A stretch of 49,018 nt of DNA from positions 1-49,018 of the forward strand of contig CACXWH010000032.1 of assembly GCA_902771225.1 (NCBI GenBank), given 5' to 3'. Shown here piece by piece: positions 34,993-44,001 of the stretch (position 1 is its first letter; every line of letters starts with the position of its first letter). The notes under the pieces are model-generated. The model did not search any database. It saw nothing but the letters and a program-made list of their open reading frames with translations, and was not told the origin of the DNA. Source of the stretch: an uncultured Methanobrevibacter sp. Lineage in GTDB: Archaea; Methanobacteriota; Methanobacteria; Methanobacteriales; Methanobacteriaceae. A program made the position numbers and the translations under genes.

Positions 34993-35940
34993 ATGGTTGT
35001 ATTAATAATGTTAAATAGAAGCAAAATGTTACAGGAAATAGAACGCTTATTAATCTCAGAGGGTTATAAAACATCAGATATTTATGATCAAGGTTCCTTT
35101 GATATTGTTGCTCGTAAAAACTTATTAATTTTACTTTTAAAAACATTTATTAATATTGATAGTGTAAATGAAAAAAATGCTCATGAAATGAAACAATTAG
35201 CCAACATATTTTTAGCATCTCCAATAATAATTGGAGCCAAATCAAGAAATGGCATTTTAGAAGAAGGCGTAATCTATGAAAGATATGACATACCAACCAT
35301 AGGCCTTGAAACCTTGAAAAATATGATAATTTATAAAGAATATCCTGAAATATTAGCCGACCGTGGAGGATATTTTGTTAAAATCGACGGCAATGTAATC
35401 AAACAATACCGAGAGGAATATTCACTTTCACTGAAAGATTTGGCTGACCTTGCTCACGTTTCAAGAGCTACAATGTATAAATACGAAAATGAAATAGTGC
35501 GTGCAAATACCGAAACAGCAATGATATTGGAAGAAATACTGAATACAAAAGTTACATTAGACATTGACATATTGAAATACAACCAAGAAGACCAAATCCA
35601 ATACCAGACAATAGGTGAAGGAACTGAAGATTTATCAAAACTTGGATATGGAGTAGTTTCTACCAGTAAAAGCCCATTTGATGCAGTTGCAAAAGATAAA
35701 AGCTCATCATTAATAGCCAATGTTGAAAAAAATAGGAGCCAAAAAACTTTAAAAAGAATGGCTGTTCCACTAAAAGATTTATCAATGATAACTTCATCAG
35801 AGCCTGTTTTTATTATTAATAATGAAAAAATTAAAGAATCCATCGGAACAATTCCCGTAATAAAATCCTGGGAATTGAAAGAATTTGAACGTTCACAAGA
35901 ATTATTAAAACTCATTAGAGAAAGAAAAGAAAACCAGTGA
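34993..35940 (+). CDS. Archaeal HTH-type transcriptional regulator
   Basis: A 315-residue protein. Residues 1-130 resemble a nuclease-like or restriction-type fold of unknown use (DIYDQGSFDIVARKN, then LASPIIIGAKSRNG). Residues about 137-190 form a Cro/C1-type helix-turn-helix: REEYSLSLKDLADLAHVSRATMYKYE. The rest is mixed alpha/beta. The layout matches the family annotated as putative HTH-type transcriptional regulatory proteins, widespread in euryarchaea. The start could be the ATG at 34993 or at 35008; no ribosome binding site is clear. The targets are unknown. Confidence 0.8.
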   Translation: MVVLIMLNRSKMLQEIERLLISEGYKTSDIYDQGSFDIVARKNLLILLLKTFINIDSVNEKNAHEMKQLANIFLASPIIIGAKSRNGILEEGVIYERYDIPTIGLETLKNMIIYKEYPEILADRGGYFVKIDGNVIKQYREEYSLSLKDLADLAHVSRATMYKYENEIVRANTETAMILEEILNTKVTLDIDILKYNQEDQIQYQTIGEGTEDLSKLGYGVVSTSKSPFDAVAKDKSSSLIANVEKNRSQKTLKRMAVPLKDLSMITSSEPVFIINNEKIKESIGTIPVIKSWELKEFERSQELLKLIRERKENQ

Positions 35941-35944
35941 TAAT

Positions 35945-36331
35945 ATGGAAGATTTAAGAATTCCGGATATGAAAAATTATCCAATTAAATGGATCTGTAA
36001 TTTCAGAGGTCAAAAAGCAATAGGAATATGTGGATATTCACAAAAAATAGCAATGTTTGCATCAGATGAGAGAGTATCTAGAATTTTAGAAGATATTGTG
36101 ATTGGAACACATGAAGATCTGGAAGGCTATGGCTGTGAAGAAAAGGACCGGTGCTGTAACTTTGAGTGCGAATATTGTGAAATAACACCAAGACAATATC
36201 TGCAGATTACAGGTAAAAAACCATCAAATAAAAATTTAAAAGATTTGAATGAAGGATTGAAAAGTTTAAATGATGAATTTGAAATAATGAATATTGTTCC
36301 GTTTGAAGAATATGAAGTTATTAAATTCTAA
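35945..36331 (+). CDS. Cysteine-rich small protein, unknown
   Basis: A 128-residue protein that I do not recognise. Five cysteines cluster in the middle (Cys64, Cys70, Cys71, Cys75 and Cys78, in the context CEEKDRCCNFECEYC), with two more before (Cys18 and Cys29). This suggests metal or iron-sulfur binding. It begins 4 bases after the HTH regulator stop, so the two are co-transcribed. The convergent gene at 36328 overlaps its last codon. Confidence 0.65.
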   Translation: MEDLRIPDMKNYPIKWICNFRGQKAIGICGYSQKIAMFASDERVSRILEDIVIGTHEDLEGYGCEEKDRCCNFECEYCEITPRQYLQITGKKPSNKNLKDLNEGLKSLNDEFEIMNIVPFEEYEVIKF

Positions 36332-37122
36332 ATACCTTTTAAAACTTCCATATCTTTTTTCAATTCATCAACGCTCGCCACGCCAAATGTCATTAAATCA
36401 ACAAAGTCCAGAGAATTGAGAAAATTAAAACCCTCTTCCGGCGTTTGAATACCGACACTCAAAACACGGCAAGCTATTATTTTTTTATTCAAATCCAGAA
36501 TTTTTTGTCTAAATTCCTCCCGCTGGGATTTTAAAAAAGAAGGAGTGTCCATCATATATGCAAAACTATTTAATGGAATCATATAAAAATCAAATAAATC
36601 CAAATCCAAATTATCTTTAAGTAAATCAGTTGTACGATAAGGAAAAGCTGTAACAATACCAGATAAAGAATTGGAATTATTTATTTCTGTTAAAATTTTA
36701 GAAGTTAAATTCCATTTGTACGCATCAGTTATAAATTCATCTACAAGCATGACTGGAGTATCATAACTGGAAAATAACTCAATATCCTCCTGCCAGTCCA
36801 CTTCGCATGCAACTTCATAATTAGGTGAAAGATAATCAACTTCAGATTTTCCAATAGTTGCAATGACTCTCATGTCACAGCCATTATCACAAGCCAAATC
36901 AAAAGCGCTTAAAAGGTTCTTATCATTGACCAGGTTAATGGCTCTTAAACCCTCATCATAAGCAGCCAAAATAACTTCAGCTATTTTTTCAGGCTCAGAA
37001 TATAAATCTAAATAGTATAATCTTGATCTGTGACCATAATATGCTTCAGCCATAAACGGACCGTAGCCTAAAACCGTCTCGGGAATTGATTTATCCTTAA
37101 AATCTAAATTATTTTGAAAAAT
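36328..37122 (-). CDS. TIM-barrel-like protein, unknown, start codon unclear
   Basis: From the first ATG (37053) the protein has 241 residues with an alternating strand-helix pattern (EKIAEVILAAYDEGLRAINLV, MRVIATIGKSE, TPVMLVDEF). The frame stays open upstream to the stop of the neighbouring YbjQ gene, and the added residues IPETVLGYGPF run smoothly into MAEAYYGHRSRLYYLDLY. That looks like true N-terminal protein, so the real start is probably upstream. There is no ATG, GTG or TTG there. I give an ATT at 37122, 3 bases after an AAGGCGAT motif, as the best guess. No family can be named with confidence. Confidence 0.65.
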   Translation of the reverse strand: MFQNNLDFKDKSIPETVLGYGPFMAEAYYGHRSRLYYLDLYSEPEKIAEVILAAYDEGLRAINLVNDKNLLSAFDLACDNGCDMRVIATIGKSEVDYLSPNYEVACEVDWQEDIELFSSYDTPVMLVDEFITDAYKWNLTSKILTEINNSNSLSGIVTAFPYRTTDLLKDNLDLDLFDFYMIPLNSFAYMMDTPSFLKSQREEFRQKILDLNKKIIACRVLSVGIQTPEEGFNFLNSLDFVDLMTFGVASVDELKKDMEVLKGI

Positions 37123-37137
37123 TTTATCGCCTTGAAT

Positions 37138-37476
37138 TTATTCTCTTTCAACAACAACTGCAGTACCGTAGACTAAAATTTCCTGCATTACATTTGAGAT
37201 TTCATTTGAATCAAATCTAATTGCAACAATAGCATTAGCACCTAATTCTTTTGCATGTGAAATTGCTCTTTCTAATGCTTCGTCCCTTGATTCTTCCATC
37301 ATTTTAACATATTGATTAATTTCTCCACCGAAAATAGATTTAACACTCGCTCCGATTTGTCCTCCGGCACCTCTGCTTCTGACAGTTAGACCATATATAA
37401 ATCCTTTTGTTTCAACAATCCTGAATCCGGGAATATTGTTTGCGGTGGATATTGGAAATTCATTTACAGATACCAC
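37138..37476 (-). CDS. YbjQ-family (heavy-metal-binding domain) protein, second paralog
   Basis: A 112-residue protein of the YbjQ/DUF74 family. It contains IVETKGFIYGLTVRSRGAGGQIGASVKSIFGGEI and then a helix with RDEALERAISHAKELGANAIVAIRFD. It is closer to the family consensus than the copy at 2262-2585. Its TAA stop is followed in the same frame by the open frame of the 36328 gene. Transcription would start in the 110-base AT-rich gap shared with serA. Confidence 0.88.
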   Translation of the reverse strand: MVSVNEFPISTANNIPGFRIVETKGFIYGLTVRSRGAGGQIGASVKSIFGGEINQYVKMMEESRDEALERAISHAKELGANAIVAIRFDSNEISNVMQEILVYGTAVVVERE

Positions 37477-37585
37477 GATTAATCACATTTTTTTGCTTAA
37501 TAATTATAATTATAAATACAAAGAAATATATATACTTAAGTAATATTTATGATGATATTTAAAACATTGAAAATATGGTGAAATA

Positions 37586-39160
37586 ATGAAAGTACTTGTT
37601 GCAGACGCAATAAATGAGAAAGGAATAGAAAATTTAAAGGAAGTCGCTGAGGTTGTAGTCGATACCAGCATTACTCCTGAAGAATTAGTTGATACCATCC
37701 ACGAATATGATGGAATTATTGTAAGGAGTAGAACTAAAGTTACAAAAGAAGTCATTGATAAAGCAGATAATTTAAAAATAATTGCAAGAGCAGGTGTTGG
37801 AGTAGACAACATAGATTTAGATGCTGCTACTCAAAAAGGTATTATGGTAGTCAATTCACCAGAATCAACTTCCATTACTGTAGCTGAACATACTATGGGA
37901 TTATTACTTAGTATGGCACGTAAATTATCAATTGCCGATAAATCTGTAAAAGATGGTAAATGGGAAAAGAAAAAATTCATGGGAGTTGAACTTAGAAATA
38001 AAACTCTCGGTGTAATTGGAATGGGAAGAATTGGTTCCCAAGTAGTTAACAGATGTAAAGCATTTGAAATGGATGCTATTGCATATGACCCATACTTACC
38101 AGAAGAAGTGGCTAATCAAATGGGCGTGGAATTAACTGATTTAGAAACCGTTCTTAAAAAAGCTGATTTCATTACAATACATGTGCCGTTAACTCCAGAA
38201 ACCAAACATTTGATTTCACATGATGAATTTGAAATAATGAAAGATGGAGCATTTATTACCAATTGTGCACGTGGTGGAATTATTGATGAAGATGCATTAT
38301 ATGAAGCATTGAAAAATAATAAAATAGGTGGAGCCGCTTTAGATGTATATGAAGACGAACCTCCTGCAGAAGATTCAAAATTATTTGAATTGGACAATAT
38401 TGTTTTAACTCCACACATTGCTGCTTCAACAAAAGAAGCTCAAAGAGATGCTGCAATCATAGTGGCTGATGAAATTATTGGTTTATTCAAAGGCGGAACC
38501 CCGAATAATGTTTTAAACATGCCAAGAATTGATAATAAGACTTATCAGGAATTATCCCAGTACTTTGAAATTTGTGAAAAAATAGGTAGTTTTATTTCAC
38601 AGGCAGCCAACGGTAAAATTAAAGATTTGGAAATTATTTACAGTGGAGAAATTGCACAAATAGACAATTTGGAAATCTTAACAAGGACCGTTATTCAAGG
38701 TATTGTTAACCCATTTTTAAGCTCACCAGTAAATACTGTTAATGCATCAATTGTGGCTAAAGACCGTGGAATTAACATAACAGAAGGCAGGAAAACCAAT
38801 GCCAAAGGCTATGATTCACTAATTAAAGTAAAAGCTAAAACTACCGATGATGAATTATCTGCTGAAGGAACAAATTTACATGGTGCAAGAATCTTAAAAG
38901 TTAATGATTACTGGGTTGACGTAATACCTAAAGGACACATGTTCATTGCAAAATATGAGGACATACCTGGAAGCATCGGTGCAATTGGAACAAAATTAGG
39001 CGAACAAGGCGTAAATATCGGAATCATGCAAGTTGGAAGAGATAAAGAAGGTGGAAGAGCTATTATGATTTTGACACTGGATAAAGAAATTCCAACTGAA
39101 GCAATCAAAGAAATCCAATCACTAGACAACGTTTATGAAGCTGTTGGATTAGAATTATAA
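37586..39160 (+). CDS. serA: D-3-phosphoglycerate dehydrogenase
   Basis: First enzyme of serine synthesis: oxidises 3-phosphoglycerate with NAD. The 524-residue protein is the long SerA form. The N-terminal substrate domain ([10 protein letters not shown]) is followed by the NAD-binding GMGRIGSQV. Catalytic residues lie in [10 protein letters not shown] (Arg) and LTPHIAAST (His). An intervening ASB domain (about 315-450) and a C-terminal ACT domain ([17 protein letters not shown]) suggest serine feedback control. GGTGAAATA before the ATG gives a firm start. A terminator follows. Confidence 0.97.
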   Translation: MKVLVADAINEKGIENLKEVAEVVVDTSITPEELVDTIHEYDGIIVRSRTKVTKEVIDKADNLKIIARAGVGVDNIDLDAATQKGIMVVNSPESTSITVAEHTMGLLLSMARKLSIADKSVKDGKWEKKKFMGVELRNKTLGVIGMGRIGSQVVNRCKAFEMDAIAYDPYLPEEVANQMGVELTDLETVLKKADFITIHVPLTPETKHLISHDEFEIMKDGAFITNCARGGIIDEDALYEALKNNKIGGAALDVYEDEPPAEDSKLFELDNIVLTPHIAASTKEAQRDAAIIVADEIIGLFKGGTPNNVLNMPRIDNKTYQELSQYFEICEKIGSFISQAANGKIKDLEIIYSGEIAQIDNLEILTRTVIQGIVNPFLSSPVNTVNASIVAKDRGINITEGRKTNAKGYDSLIKVKAKTTDDELSAEGTNLHGARILKVNDYWVDVIPKGHMFIAKYEDIPGSIGAIGTKLGEQGVNIGIMQVGRDKEGGRAIMILTLDKEIPTEAIKEIQSLDNVYEAVGLEL

Positions 39161-39187
39161 AAAAACAATTTCACCATATTGTTTTTT
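39160..39187 (+). terminator. Intrinsic terminator after serA
   Basis: AAAAAACAAT (39160-39169) pairs with ATTGTTTTTT (39178-39187) around an eight-base loop, with T-rich sequence after. It lies at the serA stop codon, between convergent genes. Confidence 0.65.
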
Positions 39188-39230
39188 ATTTTTATTTTTT
39201 TTATAAATCATCAAAAAGTTAAAAAAGAAG

Positions 39231-39929
39231 CTATTTTTTATGGAATTTTTTAATATTTCCATCCTTATCAAATTCAATCTTTATCGAATCATTATTAGAA
39301 ATTATAATTGGTTTTAAAGAATTATTGGAAATTATTTTGATATTATTATTTGGCAGATTGCGTTTTTCATATTCTTCATATGCATAATTTGGAGTATCAT
39401 CAAAGTTTGCATCCTCATCAAAGAATCCTGGCTTTATCACTTCATCTTCTTTTAAAACATCATTTTCATCAAAGAAATCATCAACATCCTCATCAAACAT
39501 TTGACTGTAATCACCTACAGTGTATTTGCAAGGACTTCCATACTTATCATAAGCTTTAAAAGTATCATATCCATATGGCAGGCACACAATCATATGGAAA
39601 AGACCATGTTTTGAAAAAGTTTTTAAATCAGCTCCGGAAGGCTGAGCACTTGGCCCTGGATGTGAGTGAACAGAACCCCAATACTTTAAAGTTGGAGGTA
39701 ATAACTCTGTGTGAACAACAGCACCAGTAGCTCCAGTTTCACCCGGAACAAAAATAAGTCCAATTATATAAAGCTTTTTATCTACAATTTCACCATCAAA
39801 AAATGCTAAAAACTCATTAGGATAAGATTGTTTAGAATAATAAATCATAGCATCAAGAACTTCCTGATCAACACAAACTTCATCATATTCCTCATCATCA
39901 TTACTAAAAATCTTTGATAAAAAACTCAT
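39231..39929 (-). CDS. JAMM/MPN-domain metalloprotease-like protein
   Basis: A 232-residue protein. Residues 15-135 form a JAB/MPN domain with the zinc set intact: Glu39, then HSHPGPSAQPSGAD giving His88, His90 and Asp101. The rest is an acidic, low-complexity tail rich in Asp, Glu and Asn that ends in short Ile-rich strands. Such archaeal JAMM enzymes remove SAMP-type ubiquitin-like tags or process small proteins; no tag protein is encoded here. It lies 11 bases after the Thg1-like gene on the same strand. Confidence 0.85.
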   Translation of the reverse strand: MSFLSKIFSNDDEEYDEVCVDQEVLDAMIYYSKQSYPNEFLAFFDGEIVDKKLYIIGLIFVPGETGATGAVVHTELLPPTLKYWGSVHSHPGPSAQPSGADLKTFSKHGLFHMIVCLPYGYDTFKAYDKYGSPCKYTVGDYSQMFDEDVDDFFDENDVLKEDEVIKPGFFDEDANFDDTPNYAYEEYEKRNLPNNNIKIISNNSLKPIIISNNDSIKIEFDKDGNIKKFHKK

Positions 39930-39940
39930 ATTTTAACCTT

Positions 39941-40657
39941 TTAAAACAACTCATTAAAAAAACCTTCTGAAAAAATAGGAAGATTATAATCCACATGGAT
40001 GAAACTTCTATAAGAGACTTGTTCTTTTGATTCTTTCTTATTAAAACCAATGACTTTTTTATTTTTCCTATAAACTCCAATTCCTCTTTTTTTCCATATA
40101 TCAACATCATTTAAATTAATACCATTTTCAAACAATAATTCATGAATATCTGAAAGAGTAAGACCATTAATAATTTCATTAGCCCGGCTAGATGAATATT
40201 TGGATTTTAAGAAATGAATTCCATATCCATTAACACAATTTCTCCATGCTTCATCCTGTCTCCATTTAAAATAATCATAGATATCTAAATCATTAATTGG
40301 AATAATTCTTGAATCAAAAGCAACCGGTTTTGGAAATTCAGCATTATAATGTAAAGTGAATGAAGAAGAAGTGAAACTAGCGATTACAGAGTTTATTTTT
40401 TCAAAACGCCCCTTAAAAGGAATTTTATCTAAAAGCATATTAATTTCATCAGAAAAAGCATAAATAAAAATTGGTGAAAACTCTTCAAATAAATCTTTAC
40501 AGGCTTCCACCATTACATTATAGAAATTTTCATCATATGGCTTTTCAAGTTCCATTTTTTTAGCGAATGAATGAAAACTTCTACCATCTAATCTAATAAT
40601 GATTTTAGAATTAACAGGAACTCTTAAATCAGAATAAACCTCATATTCTTTCATCAT
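39941..40657 (-). CDS. Thg1-like 3'-5' RNA polymerase / tRNA-His guanylyltransferase
   Basis: A 238-residue enzyme of the Thg1 family, which adds nucleotides in the 3'-5' direction to tRNA 5' ends (G-1 of tRNA-His, or repair of truncated tRNAs). The palm-domain metal residues are visible: RLDGRSFHSF (Asp24) and AFSDEINML (Asp70, Glu71). It overlaps nadX by 4 bases (ATGA), so the two are translated together. Whether it acts on tRNA-His or as a repair enzyme cannot be told from sequence. Confidence 0.9.
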   Translation of the reverse strand: MMKEYEVYSDLRVPVNSKIIIRLDGRSFHSFAKKMELEKPYDENFYNVMVEACKDLFEEFSPIFIYAFSDEINMLLDKIPFKGRFEKINSVIASFTSSSFTLHYNAEFPKPVAFDSRIIPINDLDIYDYFKWRQDEAWRNCVNGYGIHFLKSKYSSSRANEIINGLTLSDIHELLFENGINLNDVDIWKKRGIGVYRKNKKVIGFNKKESKEQVSYRSFIHVDYNLPIFSEGFFNELF

Positions 40658-41418
40658 AAACCAACAGAAATTGTCTCATTAAAAGTTTTAAGTAGTTTAA
40701 TTGCAGAAATTGCCGCCAACATACTAGTTTTTGGATTTACAGCACAAGGATGGTTCATTGTAATTGTTTTAAACTCACCGAAGTCCCCTTTTGCCGTAAT
40801 TTCATGAACATTACGGTCAACCTTTGGATCAACAATGATTTTAACATCAATGTCCCGGTTACATGCCAAACTGATTGTAGCAGCAACATTAATATTTAAA
40901 GGAAACTCTTTAACTGCTTCAGATGCTTTACCTTCAAATAAAATTTCTTCACTATCAATAGATTTACCTAATGATTTAGGAGATTTACGTGTAACCAATG
41001 TAATTTCTTTTAAACCAAAATCAGCAACAGCATTAATCCCATCCAAACCTACAATTGCACCGGATGGCAGGTGTATGTGAGCATTATTTTCTTTAGCCAA
41101 TTTGGATATTTTGGTATAAAAAGCTTTATCCATCATGGCACCCACACTCATAATAATCATGCTTATTCCCTTTTCCAATATTTTAGGTGCCAATAATTTT
41201 ACGGAATCCGGTGAAGCACATTCTAAAACCAAATCAACATCATTCAACATATCATCTAAGTTAAGTACAGCCACACCTCCAGCAAATGAAGCTAAATTTT
41301 CAGCACGCTCTATATCTTTATCGAAAAAGTATTTAATTTCAATTTCACTCTCTTCAGGAACTATTTTACTTGCAATAATATTAGCAATAGCTCCACATCC
41401 TATAATTCCTACTTTCAT
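40654..41418 (-). CDS. nadX: L-aspartate dehydrogenase
   Basis: Makes iminoaspartate from aspartate with NAD(P), the entry step to NAD in many methanogens. The 254-residue protein opens with the Rossmann motif GIIGCGAIANII and contains VLECASPDSVK, HLPSGAIVGLDGI and NINVAATISLA, all typical of NadX. The start is set at the ATG at 41418; the GTG at 41427 is part of the AAGTGATT ribosome binding site. It is the first gene of a probable nadX-thg1-JAMM transcript. Confidence 0.92.
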   Translation of the reverse strand: MKVGIIGCGAIANIIASKIVPEESEIEIKYFFDKDIERAENLASFAGGVAVLNLDDMLNDVDLVLECASPDSVKLLAPKILEKGISMIIMSVGAMMDKAFYTKISKLAKENNAHIHLPSGAIVGLDGINAVADFGLKEITLVTRKSPKSLGKSIDSEEILFEGKASEAVKEFPLNINVAATISLACNRDIDVKIIVDPKVDRNVHEITAKGDFGEFKTITMNHPCAVNPKTSMLAAISAIKLLKTFNETISVGL

Positions 41419-41477
41419 TAGAATCACTTAAAAAAGAATAATAAAAAAAAAGTTGAAAGATTAAAAAATCATGTCTT

Positions 41478-41903
41478 TCATTCAAAATTTGGTTTATTTT
41501 CAAATTGTGGTTGAGTTTCAGGTTTTGGAGGCTGTTGTGGAGGCTGTTGTGGATTTTGACGTGGAGAAACAGTTTCAGGCATTGGTGGTTCAGGAGTAAC
41601 TTTTTTAATATCTCTTGGGTTTATTAACATAATATCTCCAATAGCTTGAACTTTATCAAAATCAACAGTCAGTAAATCATTTTTAAAAGATCTTGCACCT
41701 ACATTTTCCTCAGGAAGACCTTGAAAAGCACCTTTAATATTATCAAGCAAACCTATTTGTTTTCTTTCAGGTTCAACTGCCCTTACTTGTAATTTTGATA
41801 TGGTTCCTAATCTTATGTTTAAAACAATATCTTCTACTTGGCCAACATAGTGTCCAGTATTTGTATATATACTTAAATTACGTAAATTTGAAACTTCTAC
41901 CAT
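41478..41903 (-). CDS. PRC-barrel domain protein
   Basis: A 141-residue protein. Residues 1-90 form a PRC-barrel (LRNLSIYTNTGHYVGQVEDIVLNIRLGTI and the second half ending GDIMLINPRDI). The remaining 45 residues are a Pro/Gln-rich disordered tail. Family members are small barrels linked to RNA processing, cell division or photosynthetic reaction centres; in methanogens the role is open. GGTG precedes the ATG at good distance. Confidence 0.85.
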   Translation of the reverse strand: MVEVSNLRNLSIYTNTGHYVGQVEDIVLNIRLGTISKLQVRAVEPERKQIGLLDNIKGAFQGLPEENVGARSFKNDLLTVDFDKVQAIGDIMLINPRDIKKVTPEPPMPETVSPRQNPQQPPQQPPKPETQPQFENKPNFE

Positions 41904-42151
41904 TATAACACCACTGATAAGATTAATAAAATATTAATTAAACTAAATATGTATAACTTTATATTAATTGTTTATATAAATAGTTTTTGTTTAAAAACTT
42001 AATTTTAATATGAAAAATTAAGAAAAATAAAAAAATTTAGCCCATAAGCAATAAATACATTAATTAAAACTTGAATTAAAATAAGAACAAAAACTTATTA
42101 AACTTCGAGTTTAATATTATTATTAAATATCATATTTAAGGAGATTAAACA

Positions 42152-42874
42152 TTGTGGGATACAAGTAAAGATTATAGAATTTTAGTCGCAAATAAAGCAA
42201 GAGAAAATTATCTTAATTTAATTCCAACAGCATCATTTAGAGGAAATTGGAATAAAAAACTTGCTGTCGAAACAGGAAAACAAATGAACAGTGATTTTCA
42301 ATCATTAATTTACTCATATCTTGAAGGAGACGATCTTGTTAACTCACCAGATGTTGCAAGCTTAAGAGAAAAAACAGAGACAATCGTAGAGTGTTTAGGT
42401 GGGGAAGGCTGGAACAAAGCCTTTTTAAATGCAGCACCAAAAGAAGACCGTGAAAAAACCGCTGAAAACATCGCAAAAGTCAGATTTTTTATTGATACAT
42501 TATTAGGTCTTAAGGACCGTTTGGCTTTAGGGCCAATTAACGATCCAATTATTGGAATAGATATAAGAGTTGGAGAGGTAATGAGTGTTACAAAACATCC
42601 TAAAGCAGACTTATTAATGATATGTAATGTTAACTTAGGCAAACGTGCAATTACAGTTGTTACAAATGACTTGGATGTTAAGGAAGGAAATCATGTAGGC
42701 GTTTCTCTATTGCCCCCGCAGACATTCATGGACACCGTTAGTGAAGGAATGTTTTTAGGAATGGACGGAGGCATTTTAAAAGATGTTGATGGGGAACTTG
42801 GACAGATGCCTAAAGGAATTCCAATGGAATCATTAAATGAAACAAGAAATTTAGTGGAAGCTTATCTTGATTAA
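42152..42874 (+). CDS. tRNA-binding (EMAP-II-like OB-fold) domain protein
   Basis: A 240-residue protein. Residues 1-130 are helical and unfamiliar. Residues about 135-235 form the OB-fold of the tRNA_bind family: IIGIDIRVGEVMSVTKHPKADLLMICNVNLG, then VTNDLDVKEGNHVGVSLLPPQTFM. It resembles free-standing archaeal Arc1p/MetRS-C-like tRNA binders. It uses a TTG start at 42152, 8 bases after AAGGAG, which is well supported. It stands alone. Confidence 0.82.
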   Translation: MWDTSKDYRILVANKARENYLNLIPTASFRGNWNKKLAVETGKQMNSDFQSLIYSYLEGDDLVNSPDVASLREKTETIVECLGGEGWNKAFLNAAPKEDREKTAENIAKVRFFIDTLLGLKDRLALGPINDPIIGIDIRVGEVMSVTKHPKADLLMICNVNLGKRAITVVTNDLDVKEGNHVGVSLLPPQTFMDTVSEGMFLGMDGGILKDVDGELGQMPKGIPMESLNETRNLVEAYLD

Positions 42875-43044
42875 TTTAGAAAAGATGGAATGTTATGTAA
42901 AGAATTAAGTAGTTTTTCACCGGCTAAATTCTACTCTTTAAACAATCCTATCATTAAGGCATTGTTTTTTCAAAAGATTTAATTGCTTTGAAAACAAATT
43001 ATTAATTTAAAATAGAAATTTACTTGGAAAATACAGGTGAATAA

Positions 43045-43929
43045 ATGGCAAAAAGACGTTCATTATATAAAAATGATAATAATGAGCCTCCCTCATTATA
43101 CCGAAAGGAAACGAACCAAAGAGGCTCAGTATATGGGAGAAACGCAGGAAATAGGAGAAACGGTCAAACAAAGATAAATTTTTCAAGGATATTGTCAGGC
43201 ATTTTTACCTGGATAAGACGCAACCCTAAACTTGCAAGAAATATTTTTTTAATTGTTATTTTGTTATTGGCTGTATTTTTAGTTGCAAGCCATATTCCTA
43301 ATAGTAATGATAATGGAGGTAAAACTTCTCCGACAACCACCCAGATTGGAAATAATTCATTGGGAACTGTTTATAAAGAAGGACCATATGGAAATACAAA
43401 CTCCAAAGTTTCAATAGCCTATATTTTAGGAGTTCATCCAAGAGAACAGGGAGCTCATCGTTTAATGGAACAAGCGTTTAAAGAAAATGCAGATTCCCTA
43501 AACTGTAGTTATTACATATATAAAATTAATGTAACTCAATCTCCAACGGATTATGAAGAATCCAGACTTAACGGTCAGCTATTAGGTAAGGAATTTGTAG
43601 TTCCGGATATCGTCAATAATAATTTCACTGCAGCTGTTGACGTGCATTATAGTAATGGTAATTGGGGAGTTGAAAGATTTGTCTTCACTCCAAACGAGAA
43701 TAATACTGTATCCAGCCAACTTGGACATGCTATTGCAAATAATTTCCCATGGATAACCTACTATACACCGCCGAACCCAACAAGTCCACAGTATGTGACG
43801 GGGCCTTTGAATGACGGCGGAGTAGGAGCAATAATCTATGAAGCATACACAGAAGACGACAATAACGTTACATTAGAGCATGACAGAGAAATGGTTAAAT
43901 TTATTGACAAGTGGGCTTCCAAATTATAA
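43045..43929 (+). CDS. Membrane-anchored M14-like zinc carboxypeptidase
   Basis: A 294-residue protein with a basic, Asn/Arg-rich cytoplasmic N-terminus (1-60), one membrane helix (about 66-83) and an outside domain. In that domain, GVHPREQGAH gives His131 and Glu134, VDVHYSN gives His201, and IIYEAY gives Glu267. These match the zinc ligands (H-x-x-E and H) and the catalytic glutamate of M14 metallocarboxypeptidases. NNS, NVT and NFT sequons fit an extracellular location. A role in trimming cell-wall peptides is possible (methanogen pseudomurein has peptide cross-links). GGTGAATAA before the ATG fixes the start. A strong terminator follows. Confidence 0.7.
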   Translation: MAKRRSLYKNDNNEPPSLYRKETNQRGSVYGRNAGNRRNGQTKINFSRILSGIFTWIRRNPKLARNIFLIVILLLAVFLVASHIPNSNDNGGKTSPTTTQIGNNSLGTVYKEGPYGNTNSKVSIAYILGVHPREQGAHRLMEQAFKENADSLNCSYYIYKINVTQSPTDYEESRLNGQLLGKEFVVPDIVNNNFTAAVDVHYSNGNWGVERFVFTPNENNTVSSQLGHAIANNFPWITYYTPPNPTSPQYVTGPLNDGGVGAIIYEAYTEDDNNVTLEHDREMVKFIDKWASKL

Positions 43930-43955
43930 TCTAAAAAAAATTTGCATAGTTTAAA

Positions 43956-43998
43956 GTGGAATGAAAATGTTTTACATTCCACCCACATTATTTTTTAA
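43956..43998 (+). terminator. Terminator after the M14-like peptidase gene
   Basis: GTGGAATG (43956-43963) pairs perfectly with CATTCCAC (43975-43982), followed by a T-rich tract ending near 43996. It lies between two convergent genes. Confidence 0.6.
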
Positions 43999-44001
43999 AA
44001 T

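Noticed and set aside
42875-43044. Gap between the tRNA-binding protein and the M14-like peptidase
   Set aside because: Only 170 bases, A/T-rich, with no hairpin or frame worth reporting beyond the GGTGAATAA site of the next gene.
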